NCBI GenBank assembly: GCA_910578235.1
Contig: CAJTPP010000012.1
Coordinates: 33,014-51,925, forward strand
Origin: an uncultured Clostridia bacterium
Lineage (GTDB): Bacteria > Bacillota > Clostridia > UBA1381
DNA: 18,912 nucleotides
Direction: 5' to 3'
In this document: positions 1 through 6,230 of the stretch, piece by piece
How the letters are laid out: every line of letters begins with the position of its first letter
Position numbering within the stretch: the first letter of the stretch is position 1
Translations under genes and position numbers: made by a program
The notes under the pieces: model-generated
What the model was told of the DNA's origin: nothing
What the model saw: the letters and a program-made list of their open reading frames with translations, nothing else
Databases searched by the model: none

Positions 1-355
1 AATCCAACTTTAAAGAAGAATTGCAGTATTCAAAATCTTCCGTGAATAAATTGTCAATTCTTTTTACAAATTCCAAAATGAATTGAAATCTATCAAAGCT
101 TATGAGGGGTTCTCCTCCTATTATTTGCAGACTTTGTATTTTAAATGTTTCTGGCTTTTGGGGTTTTACTATATCATGGATGTATTTGTGATTAGCAGAG
201 ATACATGTAATAAAACTATTAAAAACATCATCTACGGAAAAAAATTCACTCACATCATTATTATTCGACCAGCATAGTTCGCATTGTAAATTACAGCGGT
301 TAAAATCCAGTCTTAATTCTCTTGCGTTTCTAAATATTTTATTAAATCCAAACAT
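1..355 (-). CDS. Radical SAM domain protein, cut by the window edge
   Basis: Reading leftward from an ATG at 355, 118 codons stay open to the window edge. Seen: the N-terminal part of a radical SAM fold. CNLQCELC is a CxxxCxxC motif that binds the [4Fe-4S] cluster; its Cys are at about residues 18, 22 and 25 and an aromatic Trp follows. IIGGEP near residue 81 is the usual SAM-contacting GGE motif. Known: such enzymes cleave S-adenosylmethionine to a 5'-deoxyadenosyl radical, and their substrates cannot be deduced from this part. The start is uncertain. The ATG at 355 has only a badly placed GGGAAAG before it, and another in-frame ATG about 48 bases upstream has no ribosome binding site. The frame may therefore be read by coupling to the overlapping 42-codon ORF, or be its frameshifted continuation. 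The DNA looks much richer in A+T than the rest of the window, which with its place next to ssrA suggests acquired DNA (inference). Confidence 0.8.
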   Translation of the reverse strand, partial: MFGFNKIFRNARELRLDFNRCNLQCELCWSNNNDVSEFFSVDDVFNSFITCISANHKYIHDIVKPQKPETFKIQSLQIIGGEPLISFDRFQFILEFVKRIDNLFTEDFEYCNSSLKLD

Positions 356-441
356 GCACTTTCCCAATAAGGAACAATCCGACTTTTGCAAAATGAGGGG
401 CATTGATTATAGCTGTTAGGAAATTTTATTTCTTGTTTCAT
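313..441 (-). CDS. 42-residue Cys-containing small ORF overlapping the radical SAM gene
   Basis: A 42-codon frame begins at an ATG preceded by an AAGGAG ribosome binding site with good spacing, and it overlaps the start of the radical SAM frame by 43 bases. The product has three Cys (C14, C18, C30), the first two in a CPSFC arrangement, and an IVPYWES stretch. I do not recognise a family. Three readings fit. It could be a separate small protein whose translation feeds the radical SAM gene. It could be a peptide substrate of that enzyme, as radical SAM enzymes often neighbour short Cys-containing precursors. Or it could be the true N-terminus of one longer radical SAM protein, with a single frameshift in between, so that the three Cys would sit ahead of the cluster motif. 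No classical slippery heptamer is visible in the overlap. The good ribosome binding site argues that translation really starts here. Confidence 0.5.
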   Translation of the reverse strand: MKQEIKFPNSYNQCPSFCKSRIVPYWESACLDLIKYLETQEN

Positions 442-453
442 GGTAATTCTCCT

Positions 454-469
454 TGTTATTGTGATAACA
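454..469. promoter_or_regulatory. Inverted repeat upstream of the radical SAM unit
   Basis: TGTTAT-N4-ATAACA is a perfect 6-bp inverted repeat that ends just before the ribosome binding site of the 42-codon ORF. Its position fits an operator for a dimeric repressor, or a small hairpin in the leader. A possible but poor promoter, TTGTCT with a 17-bp spacer and TATCAC, would place its -10 element inside the repeat. Function is inferred. Confidence 0.35.
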
Positions 470-561
470 TAGTTTTATTTTTAAGACAAGCTATTGAGTT
501 AAAGTAAAAATTTTCGCTTTAGGGGTTTGTTCAGAGATGATTTTGATGGAGCAAGTGTGAA

Positions 562-592
562 ACTGGCCGAACACAGAAAGTGTTCGACCAGT
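562..592 (-). terminator. Hairpin downstream of ssrA, no T-tract
   Basis: Two 13-base arms with a 5-base loop lie 8 bases beyond the 3' end of tmRNA. In the minus-strand RNA all 13 positions pair, with one U-G wobble; in the plus-strand RNA the same position is a C-A mismatch. The structure is thus best formed in the ssrA transcript. No run of T follows, so it may protect or end the RNA only in part. Confidence 0.45.
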
Positions 593-600
593 GATTGGAT

Positions 601-950
601 TGGTGGAGCTGAGGAGAATCGAACTCCTGTCCGAAAACAAGTCCACCCAAGCTTCTCCGAGTGCAGGTTATGATTAAAATTCCCTCAAATACTGCTTCAT
701 AACCAAAGCCATATTATTGGTAGTCCTTAATTCATGGAAAAGGTCAGGACTCCCTTAACTCACGTTCACCACTAAAATGATGCCTTGCTCTGCGCTGTGG
801 TAATCGCAGAGGAGACAACGCCGCAATTAGGCAGCGTAAGCTAATTCTGTATCGTTAGCGTTTATATTTAAAGTTTGAGTCGATTTAAGTGGTACTCAAC
901 ACTACTCGCTGCTCGGGATTCATCATCCCCGTCGAAGCCATTGCAGCCCC
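601..950 (-). ncRNA. ssrA: Transfer-messenger RNA (tmRNA)
   Basis: This 350-nt RNA rescues stalled ribosomes, acting as alanyl-tRNA and then as mRNA for a degradation tag. Seen: the 5' end GGGGCTGCAATGGCTTCGAC followed by GGGG is the conserved tmRNA start. The 3' end AGGAGTTCGATTCTCCTCAG carries the T-arm, then CTCCACCA with an encoded CCA. The first seven bases, GGGGCTG, pair with CAGCTCC near the 3' end to form the acceptor stem (one G-U). An internal tag frame ends in AYAA and a TAA stop. A sigma-A-like promoter lies just upstream. The 3' end of ssrA is a known integration site for islands and prophages, and the unusual AT-rich radical SAM unit begins right beyond it. Confidence 0.97.
827..859 (-). 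other. tmRNA tag-peptide reading frame
   Basis: Translation inside ssrA from GCT gives ANDTELAYAA and then TAA. The codon before it would add an Asn (NANDTELAYAA), so the resume codon is uncertain by one. The AYAA end resembles the usual A-L/Y-A-A protease-recognition end of tmRNA tags. Confidence 0.8.
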
Positions 951-965
951 ATATTGATATAAATA

Positions 966-994
966 AGTATACCATAATTCTATTCAAAAATCAA
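966..994 (-). promoter_or_regulatory. Promoter of ssrA
   Basis: TTGATT, a 17-bp spacer and TATACT read leftward. The -10 element lies 15 bases before the mature tmRNA 5' end, which allows a short leader to be removed by RNase P. No terminator is visible after mtaB, so read-through from that gene is also possible. Confidence 0.75.
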
Positions 995-1041
995 ATTATT
1001 TATACGTTAAAAATGTAAAGATTTTATGAACTTATATTTGT

Positions 1042-2337
1042 TTACTCTACTATTTTGCCCGTCATAATGCCGTTTTCTGCTTTTTCCAGCAGGACGTTTC
1101 TGAACTCATCATTTAAATTATCTTCTGACGGAGCGTGGACGGTGATATAATTGTCTGTTTTTCCCTCGTAAAGACCGTCCTTGGCAGGCTGTTCAAACAG
1201 TACGCGCATAGTTTTGCTGATAAAACGGTTTAAAAATTCATCGCGCGTACGTTGTGTTTCCGCAATTATTATTTTGCTTCGCCGCTCTTTTACAGACGGT
1301 GAAATCTGATCAGGACGTTTTGCGGCGGGAGTGCCTCTGCGCTGTGAATACTGGAATATGTGCGCGTCGGAAAATTGAATTTGGCGCGCAAAATTAACAG
1401 TGCTTTCAAATTCTTCGTCAGTCTCGCCGGGAAAGCCTACCATAATATCAGTGGTAATAGCAACATCATCAAAGGCGGCCCGTAATCCGTCCGCAATTGA
1501 TTTAAACTGAGAAGTTGTGTATTTTCTGTTCATTCGCTTTAAAGTCTCATCACAGCCTGACTGTAAAGAGATATGGAAATGGTGACACAGTTTTTTTGAA
1601 TGTTTAATATTATCTATAAACTGCTGATTAAGAGTCATAGGCTCAATTGATGACAGGCGTATACGCTCAACACCGTCGATAGCGTCCACATCCGTAATTA
1701 ATTTTTCCAGCGATGAATTTTCAAGATCGGTTCCGTATGATGCAACATGTATACCCACCAGAATAATCTCCTTAAAGCCGTTTGCTGCAAGTATATGTAT
1801 TTCGTCAAGAATATCCTGCATTTTACGGCTTCGTACTGGCCCACGGGCATAGGGAATAATACAATATGAACAGAATTGATTACAGCCTTCCTGTATTTTT
1901 ATAAAAGCGCGTGTTCTGTTGGAATATTTTTTTATGTGAAGCTCTTCAAACTCGTGAGTTGTCATTATATCGGATACGTGATTTACATTTGAGTCTGCAT
2001 CAAGGGCTTCAATCAGAGAAACAATATTTTTTCTGTTTTTTGTTCCTATAACAATGTTTACTCCGTCTATGGAAAGGACTTCATCAGGAGCAGTCTGAGC
2101 ATAGCAGCCTGTTACAGCTATAATAGCGTTAGGATTGGATTTTTTTGCGCGGTGTATGATCTGACGCGATTTTCTGTCTCCCATATTGGTGACTGAACAG
2201 GTATTTATAACATATATATCGGCTTTGTCTGAAAAATCGGTTATTTCATAGCCTGCGTTTGCGAAAAGCTCTGACATAGCTTCGGTCTCGTATTGATTGA
2301 CTTTGCAGCCAAGCGTATAGAATGCGGTTTTTTTCAT
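1042..2337 (-). CDS. mtaB: tRNA threonylcarbamoyladenosine methylthiotransferase MtaB
   Basis: A 431-residue radical SAM methylthiotransferase. In this family MtaB adds a methylthio group to t6A37 of tRNAs that decode ANN codons. Seen: the N-terminal methylthiotransferase domain opens with TLGCKVNQYE, and its three auxiliary-cluster Cys are C11, C47 (INTCSVTN) and C78 (VTGCYAQ). The radical SAM motif CNQFCSYC has C152, C156 and C159 and is followed by IIPYARGPVRSR. MVGFPGETDEEF lies further on, and a C-terminal TRAM-like RNA-binding segment follows. TLGCKVN points to MtaB rather than MiaB or RimO. The frame stays open 171 codons further upstream, but that part runs antisense through the HPr-like gene and shows no family similarity. 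The ATG at 2337 has an AAAGGA ribosome binding site and fits the family start. The gene has its own promoter, back to back with that of the HPr-like gene. Confidence 0.93.
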   Translation of the reverse strand: MKKTAFYTLGCKVNQYETEAMSELFANAGYEITDFSDKADIYVINTCSVTNMGDRKSRQIIHRAKKSNPNAIIAVTGCYAQTAPDEVLSIDGVNIVIGTKNRKNIVSLIEALDADSNVNHVSDIMTTHEFEELHIKKYSNRTRAFIKIQEGCNQFCSYCIIPYARGPVRSRKMQDILDEIHILAANGFKEIILVGIHVASYGTDLENSSLEKLITDVDAIDGVERIRLSSIEPMTLNQQFIDNIKHSKKLCHHFHISLQSGCDETLKRMNRKYTTSQFKSIADGLRAAFDDVAITTDIMVGFPGETDEEFESTVNFARQIQFSDAHIFQYSQRRGTPAAKRPDQISPSVKERRSKIIIAETQRTRDEFLNRFISKTMRVLFEQPAKDGLYEGKTDNYITVHAPSEDNLNDEFRNVLLEKAENGIMTGKIVE

Positions 2338-2403
2338 AGTTCTGTCCTTTCGGTGTATCAGTTTAACTAAAATGCCAAAGTAATTGTTTGCGGCATTAGT
2401 ATT

Positions 2404-2432
2404 ATTATATAAAATTTTTAATAAAAACGCAA
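2404..2432 (-). promoter_or_regulatory. Promoter of mtaB
   Basis: TTGCGT, a 17-bp spacer and TATAAT read leftward. The leader of about 60 bases contains a possible hairpin with AATGCC and GGCATT arms (2371-2397) before the ribosome binding site. Confidence 0.7.
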
Positions 2433-2438
2433 TACCTA

Positions 2439-2467
2439 TTGACTTTTTTAAGAAAAAGTTGTAGTAT
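2439..2467 (+). promoter_or_regulatory. Promoter of the HPr-like gene
   Basis: TTGACT, a 17-bp spacer and TAGTAT read rightward. An alternative -10, TATAGT, lies 3 bases further on. The -35 element is only 6 bp from the -35 element of the divergent mtaB promoter. Confidence 0.6.
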
Positions 2468-2527
2468 AGTAATTGTAAGAAAATACATATCAATAGGCTA
2501 CACGCACGAATAAGGAGGAGTAAAATT

Positions 2528-2758
2528 ATGAAAACATTTAATCTGTTGCTAAGTTCAATTAACGACGTAAAAGACTTCGTGAACATCGTAAGTAAGTATG
2601 ATTTCGACGTGGATCTGACATCTGGTAGATATGTTGTTGATGCCAAGTCAATTATGGGTATCTTCAGTTTGGATTTGTCTAAGCCTATTAAGGTTGAAGT
2701 ACATTCTGATGATTGCGAAAAGTTCATGGCAGAGCTTGATAAGTTCATTATTAAATAA
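2528..2758 (+). CDS. HPr-like protein lacking the active-site His (Crh-like)
   Basis: A 76-residue protein with the HPr fold. Seen: it starts KTF like HPr, and SKYDFDVDL and KSIMGIFSLDLSKP match the second half of HPr very closely. The loop that should read GIHARP is replaced by SSINDVKDF and is about two residues shorter. There is no His before residue 59, so it cannot be a PTS phosphocarrier. The region equivalent to regulatory Ser46 (S41, KSIMG) is intact. Known: B. subtilis Crh likewise keeps Ser46 and lacks His15; it is phosphorylated by HPr kinase and acts with CcpA in catabolite repression. A Crh-like role is inferred; a purely structural or divergent role is possible. The ribosome binding site AAGGAGGAG is strong. 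The gene has its own promoter and terminator. Confidence 0.85.
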   Translation: MKTFNLLLSSINDVKDFVNIVSKYDFDVDLTSGRYVVDAKSIMGIFSLDLSKPIKVEVHSDDCEKFMAELDKFIIK

Positions 2759-2775
2759 TTTAGTAAGATGTAAGG

Positions 2776-2807
2776 ATACCTGAAGTATTTGCTTTGGGTA
2801 TTTTTTT
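2776..2807 (+). terminator. Terminator of the HPr-like gene
   Basis: ATACCTGAAG and CTTTGGGTAT form a 10-bp stem with two G-U pairs around a 6-base loop, followed by seven T. Confidence 0.8.
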
Positions 2808-2811
2808 CATT

Positions 2812-2839
2812 AAAAAAGAGGTTACAGAACCTCTTTTTT
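2812..2839 (-). terminator. Terminator after rbgA
   Basis: A perfect 12-bp stem of AAAAAAGAGGTT type with a 4-base loop and T-runs on both strands. The rbgA stop codon lies inside it. It can also back up the terminator of the convergent HPr-like gene. Confidence 0.85.
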
Positions 2840-3694
2840 ATCAAAATCATTCGGTGTTTCTAATGTAATACTGCCGATTTTTGCTCCGCGCAGCTCGTCT
2901 AAAAGCATATTTGCGGCTCGTTCCATATCAATTTCACCGCCTGATATGACAAATCCCCGTTTCTTTCCGATTTGTTCAAGCACCTCATGTCCTTCAAGAC
3001 ATTCAATACTATCCAGTTTATATCGTGCACAAAGATCGTCCGGATAATTGTCTCTAAGGTATTCGCACAGGGAGTAGGCGAGAAGCTCCGTATTCATAAT
3101 CTCATCACGTATAGCTCCGGTATAGGCAAGGCGCATTGCTACAGACTGATCCTCGAATTTTGGAGGAAGAATACCAGGCGTGTCGAGAAGCTCGGTATCG
3201 CCTTTGATTTTGAGCCATTGCTTACCGCGTGTGACACCGGGTTTATCACCGGTTTTAGTACTGGCTTTACCGATAAGACGGTTTATAAGGCTTGATTTGC
3301 CTACATTGGGTATACCAACCATCATTATTTTCAGTGTACGCTTACGGCCTTTTTCTTTTTCGCGGTCTATTTTATCCTGAATAAGCGCCCGAGCTTCATT
3401 AAGAACAGTATTAAGTCCCATGCCTGTGGCACAACTTATAGGAATAACTTTCAGATTTTGTTCCGCATACCAGTTTATCCATTGTTTTGTGCGGTTTTTA
3501 TCAGCCAGATCAGCTTTGTTAAGAACAAGCAGACGGGGCTTGTTTTTTATAATATCATTAAAATTAGGGTTGCGTCCCGAGAAGGGAATACGGGCATCCA
3601 GTATTTCAACCACAACGTCGATTAATTTAAGATTTTCTTCTATGAGACGACGTGTTTTTGCCATGTGACCGGGATACCATTGTAAGTTCTGCAT
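2822..3694 (-). CDS. rbgA: Ribosome biogenesis GTPase RbgA (YlqF)
   Basis: A 290-residue circularly permuted GTPase; in B. subtilis this family is needed for late assembly of the 50S subunit. Seen: the N-terminal WYPGHMAKT signature. The G motifs come in the permuted order: G4 NKAD at 59-62, the SCAT segment near 88, G1 GIPNVGKSS at 127-135, G2 GVTRG at 153-157 and G3 DTPG at 171-174. An RNA-binding C-terminal domain follows. The frame is open 12 codons further upstream, but the ATG at 3694 has a GTGAGG ribosome binding site and starts the family consensus. It begins 13 bases after the end of the restored lepB frame, so the two are surely one operon. The order rplS-lepB-rbgA is common in Firmicutes and links ribosome and membrane functions. 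Confidence 0.95.
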   Translation of the reverse strand: MQNLQWYPGHMAKTRRLIEENLKLIDVVVEILDARIPFSGRNPNFNDIIKNKPRLLVLNKADLADKNRTKQWINWYAEQNLKVIPISCATGMGLNTVLNEARALIQDKIDREKEKGRKRTLKIMMVGIPNVGKSSLINRLIGKASTKTGDKPGVTRGKQWLKIKGDTELLDTPGILPPKFEDQSVAMRLAYTGAIRDEIMNTELLAYSLCEYLRDNYPDDLCARYKLDSIECLEGHEVLEQIGKKRGFVISGGEIDMERAANMLLDELRGAKIGSITLETPNDFDKKEVL

Positions 3695-3707
3695 AATTAC
3701 CTCACTG

Positions 3708-4378
3708 TTATTTTGTGGCGCCAATATCATTAAACGGCCATATTCTTATTTGTGATTTTCCGAGTATTGCTCCAAACGGTACCTGACCAAGCTCGGAAGA
3801 ACGGCTATCCTTACTATGGTTTCTGTTATCACCCATAACAAAGACGCAGTCGTCATCAACTTTGACAGGGTATTCCACTGTGGGATCAATTGATGATGTG
3901 ACGCCGGCTCGTCAAGAGGTGTGCCGTCAACATATACTTTGCCGTCCACAAGATCAACTGTCTGACCCGGCATCGCTATAATTCGTTTGACGTAATATTT
4001 CTTTTTTAAATTTGACGGCAGCTTGCTTTGAACAAGCGCTTTGTCAATAACTGAAAGCTCATCCTTGTCTTTAGACACTGCGAGCTTGTCATAAAATTCT
4101 TCGCGGTTTTTATATTCGCTGTCAAGGATGATAATATCTCCCTGAGCGGGTTTGTATCCAAGCTTTGTGACAATGAGTCTGTCGTTATTGACGAGAGTGG
4201 GGAACATGCTGGAACCGTCTACTCTGACAATATCAAACAAAAATCCCTTGATAAGCATAGCTATTATAATAGCAATTGCGAGAGTATACACCCATTCCCA
4301 AATTTCTTTTGCTATAGATTTTTTACCGGTTTCCTCTGTTTCGGCAGTTTCGTTGTTGTTCTCTTCAAATTCATTCAT
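3708..4378 (-). pseudogene. lepB: Signal peptidase I with a frameshift
   Basis: Type I signal peptidases are membrane-anchored Ser/Lys proteases that remove signal peptides of exported proteins. Seen in the first frame: an acidic cytoplasmic tail, one membrane helix (about 30-50), the Ser box GSSMFPT with nucleophile S57, and YYVKRIIAMPG with the general base K131. After DEP (residue 158, about 3905) the frame runs into unrelated sequence and stops at 3746. Shifting frame at about 3902 restores a perfect C-terminus of 64 residues: VTSSIDPTVEY, the MGDNRNHSKDSR box, and an end at 3708. One missing base within GAGCCGGCGTC explains it. Either the gene is truly broken, or this is an error in the sequence; the intact reading of both halves favours a very recent event or an error. 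The ribosome binding site GGGGAGGA is good. A TATAAT lies at 4412-4417 with only a poor -35. Confidence 0.9.
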
Positions 4379-4465
4379 TTTTTAATCCTCCCCAATAATT
4401 TTGCTGTAATAATTATACAATATATATATTAAATAAACGTGAACAAAATATTAATTTTTTAAGAT

Positions 4466-4493
4466 AAAAAAGGGACAATAACTGCCCCTTTTT
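4466..4493 (-). terminator. Terminator after rplS
   Basis: AAAAAGGGGCA and a matching TGTCCCTTTTT arm form an 11-bp stem with one G-U pair, ending in six T on the minus strand. It separates rplS from lepB, at least in part. Confidence 0.75.
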
Positions 4494-4508
4494 ATATTGT
4501 AAGGAAAT

Positions 4509-4862
4509 TTAAATTCTTTCCTTAACCTTTGCCGCCTTACCGACTCTGTCACGCAGGTAATAAAGTCTGGCACGTCTGACTTTACCTTTTCTTGAAATTT
4601 CGATTTTTTCAATGTTAGGCGAGTTAACAGGCCATGTCTTTTCAACACCCACACCGTAAGAAATACGTCTTACTGTGAAAGTCTTAGCAATACCGCCGCC
4701 CTGAACCTTGATAATAGTACCCTCAAACATCTGAGTTCTTGTACGTGAACCCTCGACGATCTTCTGGTATACCTTTACGTTGTTGCCTACAACAAGCTCA
4801 GGAAGGTCTGTTCTGATTTGGTCTTTTGTCAAAGCGTTAATGATTTCCTGTGTATTCATCAT
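4509..4862 (-). CDS. rplS: 50S ribosomal protein L19
   Basis: A 117-residue protein of the large ribosomal subunit that sits at the interface with the 30S subunit. Seen: the conserved L19 segments VYQKIVEGSRTRTQMFEGTI and VQGGGIAKTFTVRRISYG, then GVGVEKTWPVNSPNIEKIE and the basic end VRRARLYYLRDRVGKAAKVKER. The length is typical. Two ATG codons in a row follow an AAGGAGG ribosome binding site; either could be used. The gene has a near-consensus promoter and a structured leader upstream and a terminator downstream, so most of its transcript is probably monocistronic, with lepB and rbgA following on the same strand. Confidence 0.98.
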   Translation of the reverse strand: MMNTQEIINALTKDQIRTDLPELVVGNNVKVYQKIVEGSRTRTQMFEGTIIKVQGGGIAKTFTVRRISYGVGVEKTWPVNSPNIEKIEISRKGKVRRARLYYLRDRVGKAAKVKERI

Positions 4863-4881
4863 TAAATCCTCCTTATAATCT

Positions 4882-4916
4882 GGGACATTCGTGCCGACCG
4901 AGGCAGAGGACTATCC
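4882..4916 (-). ncRNA. Possible structured leader of rplS
   Basis: The 5' leader of rplS (about 60 nt) is GC-rich against an AT-rich surrounding. It contains a TGCC/GGCA stem with a 6-base loop (4892-4905), enclosed by possible GGA/TCC pairs. Autoregulatory L19 leaders are known in Firmicutes; I did not match this one to their consensus, so the assignment is inference. Confidence 0.35.
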
Positions 4917-4930
4917 GTAATAACTACAAA

Positions 4931-4959
4931 ATTATACCACAGACAAGCTGTAAATGCAA
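4931..4959 (-). promoter_or_regulatory. Promoter of rplS
   Basis: TTGCAT, a 17-bp spacer and a perfect TATAAT read leftward, as expected for a strongly expressed ribosomal protein gene. Confidence 0.85.
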
Positions 4960-5040
4960 GTATTTTTTTAAATAATTTTCAACATATTTCCGAATTTACA
5001 GCGTATCTATAATATAGCACAAATTAAAGGGGATAAAAGT

Positions 5041-6159
5041 ATGCATTTCAAGACGATTGTAATAACAAAAAATAAACTTATAGCGGTATTTACGGGGATG
5101 GCTGTGATTACGGCGGGTATAATAACGTCAAGGTGTCTGCCAAAGGAAAGCATAAGCGTGTTTAAGACTGAAAATATGTATGAGGATATTTTATCGGAAA
5201 GTCTGCCTGACAGTGAGGAGAAAAGTTTTAGTGTTAAGGATATAATAGGGAAGATAGCTGAACTGGAGATATTGTCACCGGAAAAGATTATAGGCGGATA
5301 TTCGGCTGTGTTCGGTGGGACAAGTACAGATACGGAAGCGGGTCAGGAACGGACGGAGGTTGAAACGGAGGATACAGGCGGCGAGCCTGAGGCCGTTATT
5401 CCTACAGAACCTCCTATGCCTGACAAAGCTCAAATTTGTTCCTCTGTGGGGTTGAAGCTGAATAATGCGACCAAATATGACGTTAATATAGACAGTATGT
5501 GCAGTGAGGATATGCCGTTTACTATCGAAAAGGATACGCCGCAGGTACTTGTGATGCATACGCACACGACAGAGTGCTATGACGGTGATCAGATGAACGG
5601 TGAAACAGAACGGACAACAGACGATAATTATAATGTAGTGGCTGTCGGCAATGTTATTTGTGATGTGCTTGAGGAAAACGGCATACAAACAATTCATGAT
5701 ACAACATATCATGATTATCCGTCATACCAGGGAGCGTATTCGAGAGCGCTTACTACGATAGAAAATCATTTAAAGGAAAATCCATCCATAAAAATTGTTC
5801 TTGATATTCATCGTGACGCGTTTATTTACGAGGACGGAAGTAAGCTGGCTGTAACATGCGAAGAAAATGGCATATCTACCGCTCAGGCGATGATTGTTGC
5901 AGGAACAGACAGTATGGGACTGTGGCATGATAATTGGCGCGGAAATCTTGTGTTTGCGTCAAAAATACAAAACGCGGCGGAAATAATGTATCCGGGACTT
6001 ATGCGTCCGGTCAATTTGCGTACAGAACGTTTTAATGAGCATATGACGAGAGGAAGCCTTATTTTGGAAATCGGCAGTAACGGAAATACATTGGCGCAGG
6101 CCAAGGAGGGAGGGAAAAATGTGGCGAGAGCTATAGCGGCTGTACTTAATGAAAATTAG
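5041..6159 (+). CDS. spoIIP: Stage II sporulation protein P (peptidoglycan hydrolase)
   Basis: A 372-residue amidase and endopeptidase. In sporulating Firmicutes it works with SpoIID and SpoIIM to thin the septal wall and drive engulfment by the mother-cell membrane. Seen: a single N-terminal membrane segment (about 12-31), an acidic low-complexity linker (about 95-128, rich in E, T and P), and a C-terminal zinc amidase domain. VMHTHTTECY gives H173, H175 and E178, DIHRDA gives H257, and ILEIGSNGNT gives E343, the likely catalytic Glu. The ribosome binding site AAAGGGG is well placed. Known spoIIP genes depend on sigma-E; upstream an ATATT near 4985 could be its -35, but the -10 match is poor, and a TATAAT at about 5009 lacks a good -35. 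It precedes lepA, as in Bacillus. Confidence 0.93.
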   Translation: MHFKTIVITKNKLIAVFTGMAVITAGIITSRCLPKESISVFKTENMYEDILSESLPDSEEKSFSVKDIIGKIAELEILSPEKIIGGYSAVFGGTSTDTEAGQERTEVETEDTGGEPEAVIPTEPPMPDKAQICSSVGLKLNNATKYDVNIDSMCSEDMPFTIEKDTPQVLVMHTHTTECYDGDQMNGETERTTDDNYNVVAVGNVICDVLEENGIQTIHDTTYHDYPSYQGAYSRALTTIENHLKENPSIKIVLDIHRDAFIYEDGSKLAVTCEENGISTAQAMIVAGTDSMGLWHDNWRGNLVFASKIQNAAEIMYPGLMRPVNLRTERFNEHMTRGSLILEIGSNGNTLAQAKEGGKNVARAIAAVLNEN

Positions 6160-6162
6160 ACA

Positions 6163-6191
6163 TTGCATATACGGATAATTTGTGATACAAT
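6163..6191 (+). promoter_or_regulatory. Promoter of lepA
   Basis: TTGCAT, a 17-bp spacer and TACAAT. It begins 3 bases after the spoIIP stop, so lepA can be transcribed in vegetative cells independently of the sporulation gene before it. Confidence 0.8.
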
Positions 6192-6230
6192 ACATAATAG
6201 ATAAATATGGATAAATCAGGAGAAGATATA

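Noticed and set aside
83..277. Plus-strand frame of 64 codons
   Set aside because: It is the antisense of the radical SAM gene and has no ribosome binding site.
355..405. Programmed -1 frameshift joining the 42-codon frame to the radical SAM frame
   Set aside because: No classical slippery heptamer or clear downstream structure is visible in the overlap. An ordinary indel or separate translation is simpler.
2338..2850. A 171-codon upstream extension of the mtaB frame
   Set aside because: It runs antisense through the HPr-like gene, its promoter and its terminator. The mtaB family start with a ribosome binding site is at 2337.
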